Positions 28,628 to 38,174 of a stretch of DNA of 64,000 bases are shown piece after piece. The stretch spans positions 3,038,001 through 3,102,000 of the forward strand of contig NZ_CP025429.1 in assembly GCF_002848345.1 (NCBI RefSeq), given 5' to 3'. The first letter of the stretch is position 1. Each line of letters starts with the position of its first letter. The position numbers and the translations under genes are program-made. The stretch comes from Chromobacterium sp. ATCC 53434. Lineage in GTDB: Bacteria; Pseudomonadota; Gammaproteobacteria; Burkholderiales; Chromobacteriaceae. Below the pieces are notes generated by a model. That model worked only from the letters and a program-made list of their open reading frames with translations, searched no databases and was not told where the DNA came from.

Positions 28628-28633
28628 TATACT
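28628..28633 (+). promoter_or_regulatory. Candidate -10 element before the GhrA-type reductase
   Basis: TATACT lies 32 bases before the start of the reductase gene, in a divergent intergenic region of 269 bases. No good -35 hexamer is seen at 16-18 bases upstream, so the call rests on the -10 alone. Confidence 0.3.
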
Positions 28634-28664
28634 GAAGGCATAAGTCCAAACAGCGACCGCCGCC

Positions 28665-29591
28665 ATGATCCTCGTACACACCCCGAATCCCAAGGAAGTC
28701 TCGGCCTATCTCGAACTATTCCGCGCCGCGCTGCCGGAGCGGCACTTCACCAGTCTGGAGCAAGCCGAGCTGGCCGATGTCCGCCATCTGGTCGCCTGGG
28801 GTCTGCCGGACGGCCTGTTGGCCCGCCTGCCGCGGCTGGAATCGTTGTTCGCGCTCGGCGCCGGCGTCGACAAGCTGCTGTCCCGTCCCGACCTGCCGCC
28901 GGGCCTGCCGGTCTATCGGCTGCTGGACGGCGGCATGGCCGCCCAGATGACCGAATACATCCGCTACGGCGTGCTCGGCTATCAGCGCAATATGGACATC
29001 TACCGCCGCCAGCAGGCGGCCGGCCAGTGGCGGATGCTGGCGCCGCGGCTGCCGGCCGACGTCAGCGTCGGCATACTGGGCCTGGGCGAGATAGGCGCGG
29101 CCGCTGCCAGGGCGCTGGTCCACGACGGCTACCGCGTCAGCGGCTGGAGCCGCAGCCCCAAGCACCTGCACCACGTGCACAGCCTGCATGGCGAATCCGG
29201 CCTGGACAAACTGCTGGAAACCAGCGACGTGGTGGCCTGCGTGCTGCCGTCGACGCCGCAGACCCGTGGCCTCTTGAACGGCGAGAAGCTGTCGCTGATG
29301 CGGCCGGGCGCCATGCTGATCAACGCCGGCCGCGGCGATCTTCTCGACCAGGACGCGCTGCTGGCGCTGCTGGGCAACGGCCACATCCGCTGCGCGCAAC
29401 TGGACGTGTTCGCCGAGGAGCCGCTGCCGGCCAGCCATCCGCTATGGCGCCACCCGGCGGTGGCCGTCACGCCGCACATCGCCGCCATCACGCTGCGGCA
29501 GCAGGCGGTGGAACAGATCGCCGCCGGCCTGCGCCGACTGGCCGAAGGCGGCGAGGCCGAGGGCCGCGTCGAGCGCGCCCAGGGATATTGA
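28665..29591 (+). CDS. ghrA: Glyoxylate/hydroxypyruvate reductase A-type dehydrogenase
   Basis: 308-residue member of the D-2-hydroxyacid dehydrogenase family, reducing glyoxylate or hydroxypyruvate with NAD(P)H. Nucleotide loop VGILGLGEIGAAAA (about 134-147); catalytic Arg in INAGRGDLLDQ, Glu in DVFAEEPLPASHP and His in VTPHIAAIT. The N-terminal FALGAGVDKLL is typical of the GhrA subgroup. The gene is followed 88 bases later by a cupin gene on the same strand. In that gap the AGTATGCT-like run near 29621 could be a separate promoter, so co-transcription is uncertain. Confidence 0.9.
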   Translation: MILVHTPNPKEVSAYLELFRAALPERHFTSLEQAELADVRHLVAWGLPDGLLARLPRLESLFALGAGVDKLLSRPDLPPGLPVYRLLDGGMAAQMTEYIRYGVLGYQRNMDIYRRQQAAGQWRMLAPRLPADVSVGILGLGEIGAAAARALVHDGYRVSGWSRSPKHLHHVHSLHGESGLDKLLETSDVVACVLPSTPQTRGLLNGEKLSLMRPGAMLINAGRGDLLDQDALLALLGNGHIRCAQLDVFAEEPLPASHPLWRHPAVAVTPHIAAITLRQQAVEQIAAGLRRLAEGGEAEGRVERAQGY

Positions 29592-29679
29592 AACGACGGA
29601 CCACGACCGCGCGCGACCGGAGTATGCTGTCGACATGGCGGCGCGGACGGCCGCGTCCGCCGATCATCCGGAGAGCGCA

Positions 29680-30195
29680 ATGAACGACAGACCGCCGAAT
29701 GTGGTCAACGCCGACGCGGTGAAGGAAACCGTCTACCGCGACGGAGAGCACTGGGGCGGCAGCTACAAGCCGCTGACCCCGGTGATGGAACAGCAGAAAG
29801 GCCGGCTGGGCATGAATCTGAGCCGCCTGCCGCCGGGGCACTCCGGCTGTCCCTTCCACAGCCACGCGCTGGAGGACGAGATTTTCTACATCCTGTCCGG
29901 CCGCGGCGTGTTCCGCTACGGCGACGACATCTGCGAAGTCGGCCCCGGCGACTGCCTGTCCTGTCCGGCCGGCACCGGCATCGCCCATCAGCTGGCCAAT
30001 CCCTTCGACGAAGAACTGGTCTATCTCGCCGCGGGTCCGAACAATCCCAATGAAGTGTGCCGCTACCCGGACAGCGGCAAGGTGATGGTGCGCAGCCTGC
30101 ACCAGGTCGGCTATCTGCGCGAGGCCCCGTATATGGATGGCGAATCGGATCCGCCCAGGATCTTCGAGCTGCTGCGGCGGCAGGCCTCGTCCTGA
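29680..30195 (+). CDS. Cupin-domain protein
   Basis: 171 residues with one cupin barrel. Motif 1: GCPFHSHALEDEIFYILSGRG (two His, a Glu); motif 2: GPGDCLSCPAGTGIAHQLAN. The metal ligands of the first motif and the His of the second are present, so a metal site is likely. Start ATG 29680 follows CCGGAGAGCGCA; an upstream ATG at 29635 in the same frame has no site. The function is unknown; single-domain cupins act on sugars or bind small ligands. It follows the GhrA-type reductase gene. Confidence 0.83.
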   Translation: MNDRPPNVVNADAVKETVYRDGEHWGGSYKPLTPVMEQQKGRLGMNLSRLPPGHSGCPFHSHALEDEIFYILSGRGVFRYGDDICEVGPGDCLSCPAGTGIAHQLANPFDEELVYLAAGPNNPNEVCRYPDSGKVMVRSLHQVGYLREAPYMDGESDPPRIFELLRRQASS

Positions 30196-30356
30196 GCCGC
30201 GCCGGGCCAAGCCCCCTGACCTTTTGAACAGAGCCGGCCCTCAGCCGGCGCCGCCGGCTTGCCGGCCAAAACATCGCTGACATAATATGGCAGCCAACCC
30301 GTCCGGGCCACCAGGCGCCGGACGTCCACCCACACCCAACCGTCCCGACCCGCTCC

Positions 30357-30893
30357 ATGGACTCTCTTCGCCGCCTCTCCGCCGCCGCCGATCGCCGCTG
30401 CTGGCGCTGGCTGCCCTTGCTGCTGTTACCGCTGTCGGCCGCGCAGGCGCTGCCGCAAGCCGCCGACCAGCCGGCGACGCTGACAATCAGCGGCCGCATC
30501 TCCCGCTTCACCGACGCGGCGCGCAAGGTCTACGTGCTGGACCGGGCCTCGCTGGACCGCCTGCCTCAGCGCGACATCGTCACCGCGACCGACTGGACGC
30601 CGCTGGGCACCTTCCGCGGCCCCTTGCTGCGCGACCTGCTGACGCTGGTCGGCGCCCACGGCAGCCAGGTGAAGTTCTACGGCGAGGACGACTACAACAT
30701 CACGATTCCGCTGTCCGACTTTTCCCGCTACGACGCCATACTGGCCAGCGGCTGGAACGGCCGCTCGCTGCGGCTGGAAGACTACGGTCCGTTCTGGGTG
30801 ATGTATCCGCTGCCGCGGATGTCGGCCGCCGAAACCGGCGGCACCTTCCCGTCCAAGCTGATCTGGCAGGTCACCAGGATGGAGGTCAGATGA
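30357..30893 (+). CDS. Periplasmic molybdopterin-binding-like protein
   Basis: 178 residues with an N-terminal signal sequence (WLPLLLLPLSAAQA, cleaved around residue 31). The mature part (TLTISGRISRF, YVLDRASLDRLPQRDIVTATDWTP, TFRGPLLRDLLTLVGAHG) has the fold pattern of the oxidoreductase molybdopterin-binding (SUOX-like) domain. It lacks the cysteine that coordinates molybdenum in active enzymes, so it may be a sensory ligand-binding protein. Its stop overlaps the start of the hybrid kinase gene (ATGA), which argues for a joint sensory module: a periplasmic input protein and its kinase. Confidence 0.75.
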   Translation: MDSLRRLSAAADRRCWRWLPLLLLPLSAAQALPQAADQPATLTISGRISRFTDAARKVYVLDRASLDRLPQRDIVTATDWTPLGTFRGPLLRDLLTLVGAHGSQVKFYGEDDYNITIPLSDFSRYDAILASGWNGRSLRLEDYGPFWVMYPLPRMSAAETGGTFPSKLIWQVTRMEVR

Positions 30894-32650
30894 GCTGGTC
30901 CGGCCGCCTGGCCCCGCGCAATCTGGGCGCGCCCGAGCGCGCCTTCCTGGCGCTGTCGCTGGTGGCCACGCTGCTGATTTCCTGGACCCTGTACGCGGCG
31001 GTGATCAAACGCCCGATTCCGGACAAGGCGTCCGATCTCTATTGGATGGTCGCGCAGACCCAGTTGGCGCTGAACCGGGTGGAGCTGGACGCCTGGCGCT
31101 ACCGCGCCGGCCAGATTCCGCGCCGGGAGGTGGACAAGAGCTACGCGATAGCGGTCAGCCGTTACCGGATGTATTCGCGGCCGTCGTACGCCAACGCGAC
31201 GCTGGCGCAAATCGACGGCTTCGCCGCGCTGCGGACCGCGCTGACCGGCTTCTTCGAGGCGCCGCCGCGCGCCTGGAGCCAGCAGGACGCGCAGCAGGCC
31301 TCGCGCGACATCGCCGCGCTGCGCCCGCTGCTGGCCGACTTCGGCGTCAAGGCGCGCCAGCGCGAAAACAGCGATGTGGTGCAGCAGATGCGGATGGTGG
31401 AAAAGCATCAGACCATGTATCTGCTGGGCCTGATGTGCTGGCTGGCCTTCCTGTGCATCTTCTGGTTCGTGCTGCACCGCTTCGGCGAGGTCAGGCGCCA
31501 GGCCACGCAACAGCGGCAGATACTGGAGCGCGAGCAGGCCGCCCGCGCCGCGCTGGTGCAGAGCGAGCTGGCGCGCGACACCTTCCTCGCCACCATCAGC
31601 CACGAAATCCGTTCGCCGCTGCAAAGCATACAGACCTGCGTCGAGCTGCTGGAGTACAGCGTGCCGGCGGACTCCCCCGGCTCCGACTATCTGGCGCGGC
31701 TGAAGCTCAGCACCGAGCATCTGCTGGAACAGGTGCGCGACATCATGGACATTTCGGCGCTGAAGAACCACCAGCTGGCGCTGGACCCCGGCGCCACCGA
31801 CGTCAACGCGCTGATCCAGACGATAGAGCTGGCCCACCGCGGCAACGCCGAGGCCAAGGGCCTGACGCTGACGATGGACTGCCCGGAGCTGCCGGTGCTG
31901 TGGCTGGACGGCCACCGCCTGCGGCAGATCGTCTGGAACCTGCTGTCCAACGCGATACGCTATACCGACGCCGGCGGCATCACGCTGACGCTGGGCTACC
32001 GCGACCGGCTGCTGGCCATCGAGGTCAGCGACACCGGCGTCGGCCTCTCCGACGAGATCAAGGCCCAGCTGTTCCGCCCGTTCGCGCGCGGCAAGACCCG
32101 GCGCCCCGGCAGCAGCGGCCTGGGCCTGGCCATCGTCCACGAACTGGTGACGCTGTTCGGCGGCTATATCCAGGTGGAAAGCGAGGAAGGCGTCGGCAGC
32201 CGCTTCAGCCTGCGGCTGCCGGCGCAGCAGGCCTCCGCCCACGAGCGGGACGAGGCCGGACAAGCGCCCGGCCGCATCCTGCTGCTGGACGACGACGAGC
32301 ACATCCGCGAATCGTACCGCGCCTTGCTGGAAGCCAAGGGCTACCGGGTGGAAACGCTGGCGACGGTGCCGGCGGCGATCGCGAAGGTGCACGCCGAGAA
32401 CTACGATCTGCTGCTGCTGGACCTGCAGCTCGGCAACGCCAGCGGTTACGAGGTGGCCGAGGCGGCCAGCCGCGCCGACGCCAACCGCAAGACGCCGGTG
32501 ATAGGCATGACGGCGTTCAAGCACGAGTTCAACGATCCGCGCCAGACCCTGCTGGCCGGCAAGCTGGAAAAACCGTTCAGCTTCGACCAGCTGCAACGGC
32601 TGCTGGAGCGCAGCCTGCCTGTGGCCGGCCGACGCCACCGCGCGGCCTGA
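30890..32650 (+). CDS. Hybrid sensor histidine kinase
   Basis: 586 residues. Two membrane helices (about 18-40 and 178-198) enclose a roughly 140-residue periplasmic sensor. Then a coiled coil, a HisKA domain with ATISHEIRSPLQSIQ (phospho-His), and an ATPase domain with NLLSNAIRYTD, SDTGVGLS and SSGLGLAIV. Last comes a C-terminal receiver with LLLDDDEH and the phospho-acceptor in LLLLDLQLGN. No output domain is present, so phosphate probably passes to a separate regulator not in this window. Start ATG 30890 overlaps the stop of the molybdopterin-like gene by 4 bases. Confidence 0.92.
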   Translation: MSWSGRLAPRNLGAPERAFLALSLVATLLISWTLYAAVIKRPIPDKASDLYWMVAQTQLALNRVELDAWRYRAGQIPRREVDKSYAIAVSRYRMYSRPSYANATLAQIDGFAALRTALTGFFEAPPRAWSQQDAQQASRDIAALRPLLADFGVKARQRENSDVVQQMRMVEKHQTMYLLGLMCWLAFLCIFWFVLHRFGEVRRQATQQRQILEREQAARAALVQSELARDTFLATISHEIRSPLQSIQTCVELLEYSVPADSPGSDYLARLKLSTEHLLEQVRDIMDISALKNHQLALDPGATDVNALIQTIELAHRGNAEAKGLTLTMDCPELPVLWLDGHRLRQIVWNLLSNAIRYTDAGGITLTLGYRDRLLAIEVSDTGVGLSDEIKAQLFRPFARGKTRRPGSSGLGLAIVHELVTLFGGYIQVESEEGVGSRFSLRLPAQQASAHERDEAGQAPGRILLLDDDEHIRESYRALLEAKGYRVETLATVPAAIAKVHAENYDLLLLDLQLGNASGYEVAEAASRADANRKTPVIGMTAFKHEFNDPRQTLLAGKLEKPFSFDQLQRLLERSLPVAGRRHRAA

Positions 32651-32807
32651 GCGCCGGCTTCAAGCCTTTTTGCGGCGGCGCAAGCCCATCGGCCCGACAC
32701 GGGCATTGCGGGCAAAATCAAGATAACGGTATATTCTAATCGGATAAGTGGTTTTACCTAGTCCAATTGGCGCCATACCCGAACAACCGCAGCCCGCAGG
32801 GATTGTC

Positions 32808-34889
32808 ATGAATCACTCGCAACCGAAATGGGGACGCCTGAGTACCCGCATCATCGTGGTGGCCGCCATCGCCATCACCGTCGCCTTCGCCGTCATGATC
32901 GCCCTGATCGCCCGCCTCAACTACAACTCGGCGCGGGACACCGGCTACCAGCTGGCGTCGGAACAGGCGAACAGCTACGCCAAGGACGCCGAGAGCACGC
33001 TGTCGCAGGGCTTTTTGCTGCCGCGCCACCTGGCCGACGTGGTCGAGGGCGCGCGCCGCGGCGGTCGGCCCGACCGCAAGCAGACCGACAACATCATCCA
33101 GCAGTTGCTGGACCATTCTCCGCAGTCGATAGGACTGTGGATGCTGTGGGAGCCCGACGCCTTCGACGGCGACGACAACGCCTTCCGCCTGGACTGGCCG
33201 CGCCACGACCCCACCGGCCGCTATCAGCCCTACATCACCCGCAACGCGCAGGGCAAGGCGCAGATGGACGTGATGATGTCGGCCGACCGCATCAAGGAAT
33301 TTCCGAAGTACAAGGACCATTTGCAAAGCTACCAGCCCGACTACGAAAAGCCGGGCTGGGGCGATTTCTACTACGTGCCCAAGCAGCGCGGCCGCGACAC
33401 CATCACCGAACCGTATCCGTACGAGGTGCAGGGACAGAAGGTGCTGGAGAGCTCGCTGGCGGTGGTGATGAAGGACGGCGCCGGCAAGATGCTGGGCGTG
33501 TCCGCCACCGACGTCGCGCTGGACCAGTTGCAGAAGCGCTTCGGCCAGATCCAGCCGGGCGGTTCGGGCTTCATCCGCATCGTCTCCGAGGGCGGGCTCT
33601 ACGTGGTCAGTCCCAAGGCAGAACAGCTGGGCAAGCCGGTGGCCAAGGAGGACGCGCTGTCCGCCCACCTGGCCGACGTCAAGAAAGGCGAGGACTTCGT
33701 CTATGAGGACGGCGGCTTCACCCACTTCTTCCACCCCATCCGCATCGGCGAGACCGGGCAGTTCTGGGCGCTGGGCGTCAGCGTGCCCACCGACGCGCTG
33801 ACCGCCGACGCCCGCCATGAGATGTTCAGCGCCATCGCCATCGGCGTCGTGGCGCTGGCGCTGATCCTGCTGCTGCTGGCGGCGGTGACCCGGGCGCTGA
33901 CCCGGCCGCTGAACCGGCTGGCCGACACGATGGAGCAGTTGGCCGGCGGCGGCGGCGACCTGACGGTGCGCATCGCCATCGCCAACCGCGACGAGATAGG
34001 CCGCACCGCCCACGCCTTCAACCGCTTGCTGGACAGCCTGCGCGACATGTTCGTCAATGTCCGCGACCAGAGCCGTCAGGTATCGGAAGCGGCGGCCCGG
34101 CTCAGCCACTCGGCCGACCGGGTCCGCGACGCCTCGGCCCAGCAGTCCGACGCCGCCACCGCCAGCGCCGCCAGCGTGCAGCAGGTTACCGTCGGCGCGC
34201 AGCACATCGCCGACACCGCCCAGCAGGCCGGCGCCATCGCCCGCGATACCGGCTCGATGACCGAGCAGAGCGTGGCCAAGGTGGACCGCGTCACCGCCGA
34301 AATCCAGCGGATGACCGACAGCATGCACGCGCTGGCCGAGCGGATGAACGGACTGGGCGAGCGCTCCGCCGAGGTGACCACCATCGTCGGGGTGATCAAG
34401 GACATCGCCGACCAGACCAATCTGTTGGCGCTGAACGCGGCGATAGAGGCGGCGCGCGCCGGCGAGCTGGGCCGCGGCTTCGCCGTGGTGGCCGACGAGG
34501 TGCGCAATCTGGCCGGCCGCACCGCCGAGGCGACGGTGCAGATCACCCGCATCGTAGAGGCGATAGGCAGCGAAACCGACATGGCGGTCCGCGACGTCCG
34601 CGACAGCAGCGCCCAGGTCGATCTGAGCGTCGGCATCGCCGCCGAGGCCAACCAGGCGATGCGCGAGGTGCAGGACTACAACCGCCAGCTGGCGACCAGC
34701 ATCGTCGACATCGCCGCCGCCACCCGCGAGCAGTCCAGCGCCAGCCAGGAGATCGCGCAGAACGTCGAGCGCATCAGCGGCATGGCGCAGGGCAACGACC
34801 AGACGGTGCGCGAGGTCAGCGAATCGGTGGGCCGGCTGCGCGAACTGGCCGGCGAGCTGGAGCGGCTGGTCGGCCACTTCAAGCTGTAG
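32808..34889 (+). CDS. Methyl-accepting chemotaxis protein, dCache-type
   Basis: 693-residue transmembrane chemoreceptor. Membrane helix 1 at about 16-38. Large periplasmic region of about 320 residues, with [13 protein letters not shown] and [16 protein letters not shown] as in double-Cache sensors. Second helix about 345-370. HAMP domain ([24 protein letters not shown]). Then the cytoplasmic signalling domain with the conserved tip [20 protein letters not shown]. Ligand unknown; dCache receptors often sense amino acids or organic acids. Start ATG 32808 follows CAGGGATTGTC; 20 codons are open upstream. Monocistronic with its own terminator. AT-rich DNA at 32715-32748 probably holds the promoter. 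Confidence 0.94.
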   Translation: MNHSQPKWGRLSTRIIVVAAIAITVAFAVMIALIARLNYNSARDTGYQLASEQANSYAKDAESTLSQGFLLPRHLADVVEGARRGGRPDRKQTDNIIQQLLDHSPQSIGLWMLWEPDAFDGDDNAFRLDWPRHDPTGRYQPYITRNAQGKAQMDVMMSADRIKEFPKYKDHLQSYQPDYEKPGWGDFYYVPKQRGRDTITEPYPYEVQGQKVLESSLAVVMKDGAGKMLGVSATDVALDQLQKRFGQIQPGGSGFIRIVSEGGLYVVSPKAEQLGKPVAKEDALSAHLADVKKGEDFVYEDGGFTHFFHPIRIGETGQFWALGVSVPTDALTADARHEMFSAIAIGVVALALILLLLAAVTRALTRPLNRLADTMEQLAGGGGDLTVRIAIANRDEIGRTAHAFNRLLDSLRDMFVNVRDQSRQVSEAAARLSHSADRVRDASAQQSDAATASAASVQQVTVGAQHIADTAQQAGAIARDTGSMTEQSVAKVDRVTAEIQRMTDSMHALAERMNGLGERSAEVTTIVGVIKDIADQTNLLALNAAIEAARAGELGRGFAVVADEVRNLAGRTAEATVQITRIVEAIGSETDMAVRDVRDSSAQVDLSVGIAAEANQAMREVQDYNRQLATSIVDIAAATREQSSASQEIAQNVERISGMAQGNDQTVREVSESVGRLRELAGELERLVGHFKL

Positions 34890-34912
34890 GCGTCTTCGGC
34901 GTCCTCTCCTCC

Positions 34913-34936
34913 AGGCCCGGCCCCGCCGGGCCTTTT
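34913..34936 (+). terminator. Intrinsic terminator of the chemoreceptor gene
   Basis: AGGCCCGG (34913-34920), loop CCCCG, CCGGGCCT (34926-34933), then TTTTCT. It lies 24 bases beyond the chemoreceptor stop. Confidence 0.8.
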
Positions 34937-34953
34937 CTATTGACGCTCCGCCG

Positions 34954-35562
34954 TCAGCCGCCCGCCGCGCGCAGGGCCAGCGCGGCGGCGAAACCCAGCA
35001 GCAGGACGCCGCAGCCGGCATCCAGCCAGCGACGGCCCCGCCCGCCCAGCCGGGACAGCAAGGCGCCGCCGCCGTGGGCCAGCGCCAGCCACCACGACGC
35101 GGAACCGCAGAACACCCCGGCGACAATGGCCAGCTGCTGCGCGCCGCTGGCCAGCAGGCCGCCGGACAGGCCGGCCGCCACCGCGGCGAAGGACAGGATG
35201 GTCATCGGATTGCTCAGGGTCAGCAACAGCGTGCCGGCATAGGCCTGCCACAAGCCGCTTCCGCCGTCGTCCGGGCGCGCCGGCGCCGCGGCCGGACGAC
35301 GCAGCGTGGCGACGCCCATCCACGCCAGCAGCAGGCAGCCGGCCCAGCCCAGCGGCCGCGCCAGCTGACCGGCCAGATGCAGGACCGCATTGCCGCCGGC
35401 CACGCCCGCCAGGGCGAACAAGCCGTCGGCGCTGGCCGCGCCCAGTCCGGTGGCCAGGCCCAGCCGCGGCCCGCCGCGCAGCGTGCGGCTGATGCACAGC
35501 AAGCCTATCGGTCCCACCGGCGCCGCGATCGCCAAGCCTATCAAGGCCGCTTGCCAGAACAT
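34954..35562 (-). CDS. LysE-family amino acid exporter
   Basis: 202-residue transporter of the LysE/RhtB family with about six membrane helices. The family motif is IAAPVGPIGLLCISRTLRGG near the N-terminus, and LLTLSNPMTILSFAA is the second conserved block. Start ATG 35562 with the excellent site GGAGGAGAAACC; a longer frame upstream is unlikely. It is divergent from an Lrp/AsnC regulator gene across 125 bases, the usual arrangement of LysE-type exporters with their activator. The exported amino acid would be the regulator's ligand. Confidence 0.92.
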   Translation of the reverse strand: MFWQAALIGLAIAAPVGPIGLLCISRTLRGGPRLGLATGLGAASADGLFALAGVAGGNAVLHLAGQLARPLGWAGCLLLAWMGVATLRRPAAAPARPDDGGSGLWQAYAGTLLLTLSNPMTILSFAAVAAGLSGGLLASGAQQLAIVAGVFCGSASWWLALAHGGGALLSRLGGRGRRWLDAGCGVLLLGFAAALALRAAGG

Positions 35563-35687
35563 GGTTTCTCCTCCGTCGACGATGGCCATAGTGTGCCGCC
35601 GCACCGGGCCGATGCCCATGCGTTTTCTTCGGCCAGACGCTATGCTGACCTTCAAAACCAAAACCGAATGGCGAAAGGAGTTTACGA

Positions 35688-36131
35688 ATGGAAGTGGACG
35701 CCAAGTCCTGGGCGATTCTGGCCGCGCTGCAGGCCAATGCCCGGCAGTCGCTGACGGAGCTGGCACAGTCCGTCGGGCTGTCGGTGCCGGCGGTGTCGGA
35801 ACGGGTGCGGCGGCTGGAGGAGGCCGGCGTGATCCACGGCTACCACGCGCGCGTGGCGCCGCTGCGCGCCGGCTACGCGCTGTCGGCGCTGGTCGGCATC
35901 ACCGTGCCGCAGCCGGACAAGAAGACGCTGCTCGCGCGGCTGGAGGCGATGCCGGAGGTGATGGAATGCCACCACGTCACCGGCGTCGACTCCTATATGT
36001 TCCGGCTGCTGGCGCGCGACGTCTCGCACCTGGAACTGCTGGTGGCGCAGCTGAACGATCTGGGCGAGACGCGCACGTCCATCATCCTGTCGACGCCGAT
36101 CCAGGGGCGGCCGGTTCGGCCGCCCCGCTGA
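35688..36131 (+). CDS. Lrp/AsnC-family transcriptional regulator
   Basis: 147 residues, the usual length. N-terminal winged helix-turn-helix (DAKSWAILAALQANARQ, LTELAQSVGLSVPAVSERVRRLEEAG), then the RAM ligand-binding domain (VMECHHVTGVDSYMFRLLARD, SIILSTPIQGRPV). Divergent from the LysE exporter gene, which it most likely controls in response to an amino acid. A 10-bp hairpin GGGGCGGCCG (36104-36113) with CGGCCGCCCC (36117-36126) covers the last codons; it has no T-run and its role in termination is doubtful. Confidence 0.93.
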   Translation: MEVDAKSWAILAALQANARQSLTELAQSVGLSVPAVSERVRRLEEAGVIHGYHARVAPLRAGYALSALVGITVPQPDKKTLLARLEAMPEVMECHHVTGVDSYMFRLLARDVSHLELLVAQLNDLGETRTSIILSTPIQGRPVRPPR

Positions 36132-36137
36132 GCCGGT

Positions 36138-37988
36138 TTACAGATCCAGCGTCACCTGGTGGTGCAGCAGCCATTCGTTGACGCCCAGCGCCATCTCCAG
36201 GCCGGCGCGCTCCGGCGAGGTGCTGGTCTTGCCGAAGGGCTTGTCCAGCAGCTTCCAGGCCGCGGCCTTGTCCAGCAGCGGCAGCGCCGGCGACGAGGCG
36301 TCGTCCAGCACACGGCCGAGGCCGGCGCGCAGCGCCTGCTCGTAGGCCGGATCCTGGGTGGCCGGATACGGGCTCTTGACGCGCTGGACGATGGAGTCCG
36401 GCAGCACGTCGCGGCCGGCGGCGCGCAGCAGGCTCTTCTCGCGGCCGTCGAAGGTCTTCATGCTCCACGGCGCGTTGAACACGTATTCGACCAGCCGGTG
36501 GTCGCAGAACGGCACCCGGACCTCCAGCCCCACCGCCATGCTCATCCTGTCCTTGCGGTCCAGCAGGGCCTGGACGAAGCGGGTCAGGTGCATGTGGCTG
36601 ATCTCGCGCATCCGCCGCTCGGTCGGGCTGTCCGACGCCAGCCTCGGCACATCGGCCAGCGCCTGCTCGTAGCTGTCGCGGCGGAAGCCCGCCATGTCCA
36701 GCTCGCCCAGCAGCTCCGGCGCGATCAGCGACTGGCCGTCGAAGAAGGCGCCGCTCTGGCCGGCCAGCCACGGGAAGGTGTCGGCCGCCACCGCGGCGGC
36801 GTCGTGGAACCAGCGGTAGCCGCCGAACACCTCGTCGGCCGATTCGCCGGACAGCGCCACCGTCGATTGCGCGCGTATCGCCTCGAACAGCTTGTACAGC
36901 GACGGCAGCATGTCGCCCCAGTAGGCCGGCGGCAGATCCTGCGCGCCCAGCACGGCGGCGCGCAGCGCCGGATCGGCCAGCTCGCGGCTTTCCAGCACGA
37001 TCTCGCGGTGGTCGGTGCCGGCGAAGGCCGCCAGGTCGTGGACGAATGGCGCGTCAGGCGAGCCGCGCAGGTAGTCGGCCTCGAACTCCATGCCGTGCTT
37101 GACGAAGTCCACCGAGAACGAGCGCACCGTCCCCTTGCCCTGCCGCCGCATGCTCTTCGCCGCCAGCGCGGTGATCACCGACGAATCCAGGCCGCCGGAC
37201 AGCAGCGTGCACAGCGGCACGTCGGCGATGATCTGGCGCTCGACGATGTCGTCCAGCAAGTCTCGCACGGTGCGTATCGTCTTCGGCAGGTCGTCGGCGT
37301 GCTCGCGCGCCTCCAGCTGCCAGTAGCGGTGCTTGCGCAGGCCGGCGCGGTCGACGGTGATGGTCTGGCCCGGACGCACCTCGCGCATGCCGGCGAAGAC
37401 CGCCGCCTCCGGCGTCTTCACCAGGTCCAGCATCTCGCGCAGGCCGTCGGCGGATACCCGGCGCTGCGCCTCCGGATGCGCCAGTATCGCCTTCGGTTCG
37501 GAGCCGAACAGCACGCCGTCGGCGGTCTGGTAGTAGTACAGCGGCTTGACGCCCATGCGGTCGCGCACCAGCAGCAGCCGCTCGGCGCGCGCGTCCCAGA
37601 CGGCGAAGGCGTACATGCCGTTGAGCCGGGCCGTCAGCGCCTCGCCCCATTGCAGATAGGCGCGCAGCACCACCTCGGTGTCGCTGCGGGTGCGGAAGGC
37701 GTGGCCCAGCCCCTCCAGCTCGCGGCGCAGTTCCTGGAAGTTGTACACCTCGCCGGTGTAGACCAGGCAGGCCAGCGTGCGGCCGTCCTCGTCGGCCAGC
37801 ATCGGCTGCCGGCCGCCCTCCAGATCGATGATGGACAGGCGGCGGTGGCCCATCGCCGCGCGGCGATCCAGCCACAGGCCTTCGGCGTCCGGTCCGCGCT
37901 TCTCCATCGTGCGCGTCATCCGCTCCGCCACTTCACGGTAGCGGGTCAGGTCGCGCTCGAAACTCACCCATCCTGCGATTCCACACAT
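36138..37988 (-). CDS. asnB: Asparagine synthetase (glutamine-hydrolysing)
   Basis: 616 residues. N-terminal class II glutaminase starting MCGIAGWV, with Cys2 the nucleophile after Met removal, and RRLSIIDLEGGRQPM and YNFQELRREL for substrate binding. C-terminal AMP-forming synthetase domain with the pyrophosphate loop LLSGGLDSSVITALAAK. It makes asparagine from aspartate, ATP and glutamine. Close relatives also work in amidation reactions in peptide and glycan synthesis, but nothing nearby points that way. Start ATG 37988 follows AGAGGAGAGCCGACG. Single gene, convergent with the Lrp gene. Confidence 0.93.
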   Translation of the reverse strand: MCGIAGWVSFERDLTRYREVAERMTRTMEKRGPDAEGLWLDRRAAMGHRRLSIIDLEGGRQPMLADEDGRTLACLVYTGEVYNFQELRRELEGLGHAFRTRSDTEVVLRAYLQWGEALTARLNGMYAFAVWDARAERLLLVRDRMGVKPLYYYQTADGVLFGSEPKAILAHPEAQRRVSADGLREMLDLVKTPEAAVFAGMREVRPGQTITVDRAGLRKHRYWQLEAREHADDLPKTIRTVRDLLDDIVERQIIADVPLCTLLSGGLDSSVITALAAKSMRRQGKGTVRSFSVDFVKHGMEFEADYLRGSPDAPFVHDLAAFAGTDHREIVLESRELADPALRAAVLGAQDLPPAYWGDMLPSLYKLFEAIRAQSTVALSGESADEVFGGYRWFHDAAAVAADTFPWLAGQSGAFFDGQSLIAPELLGELDMAGFRRDSYEQALADVPRLASDSPTERRMREISHMHLTRFVQALLDRKDRMSMAVGLEVRVPFCDHRLVEYVFNAPWSMKTFDGREKSLLRAAGRDVLPDSIVQRVKSPYPATQDPAYEQALRAGLGRVLDDASSPALPLLDKAAAWKLLDKPFGKTSTSPERAGLEMALGVNEWLLHHQVTLDL

Positions 37989-38147
37989 CGTCGGCTCTCC
38001 TCTGTTGGATTCGTCCGCCGGCAGCCGTCGCGCCGCCCGCGTCTGCCGGCATTATCGGCGCGCGCGACAATATACAGAACGCATAGTCCTTGTTAGTCGG
38101 CGCATCGCGCCGCAACAACTGGTAATAAGAACGGGATGTTGACGTAT

Positions 38148-38171
38148 TCCCGCGGCGGGACCGCCGCGGGA
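38148..38171. terminator. GC-rich 11-bp hairpin after the phospholipase D-family gene
   Basis: TCCCGCGGCGG (38148-38158), 2-base spacer GA, CCGCCGCGGGA (38161-38171), three bases beyond the minus-strand stop at 38175. No T-run, so it may slow RNA decay or terminate weakly. Confidence 0.5.
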
Positions 38172-38174
38172 CGA

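Noticed and set aside
32715..32748. Sigma-28 (FliA) promoter before the chemoreceptor
   Set aside because: TCGGATAA is close to the -10 box, but no TAAA-type -35 lies at the needed 15-base spacing.
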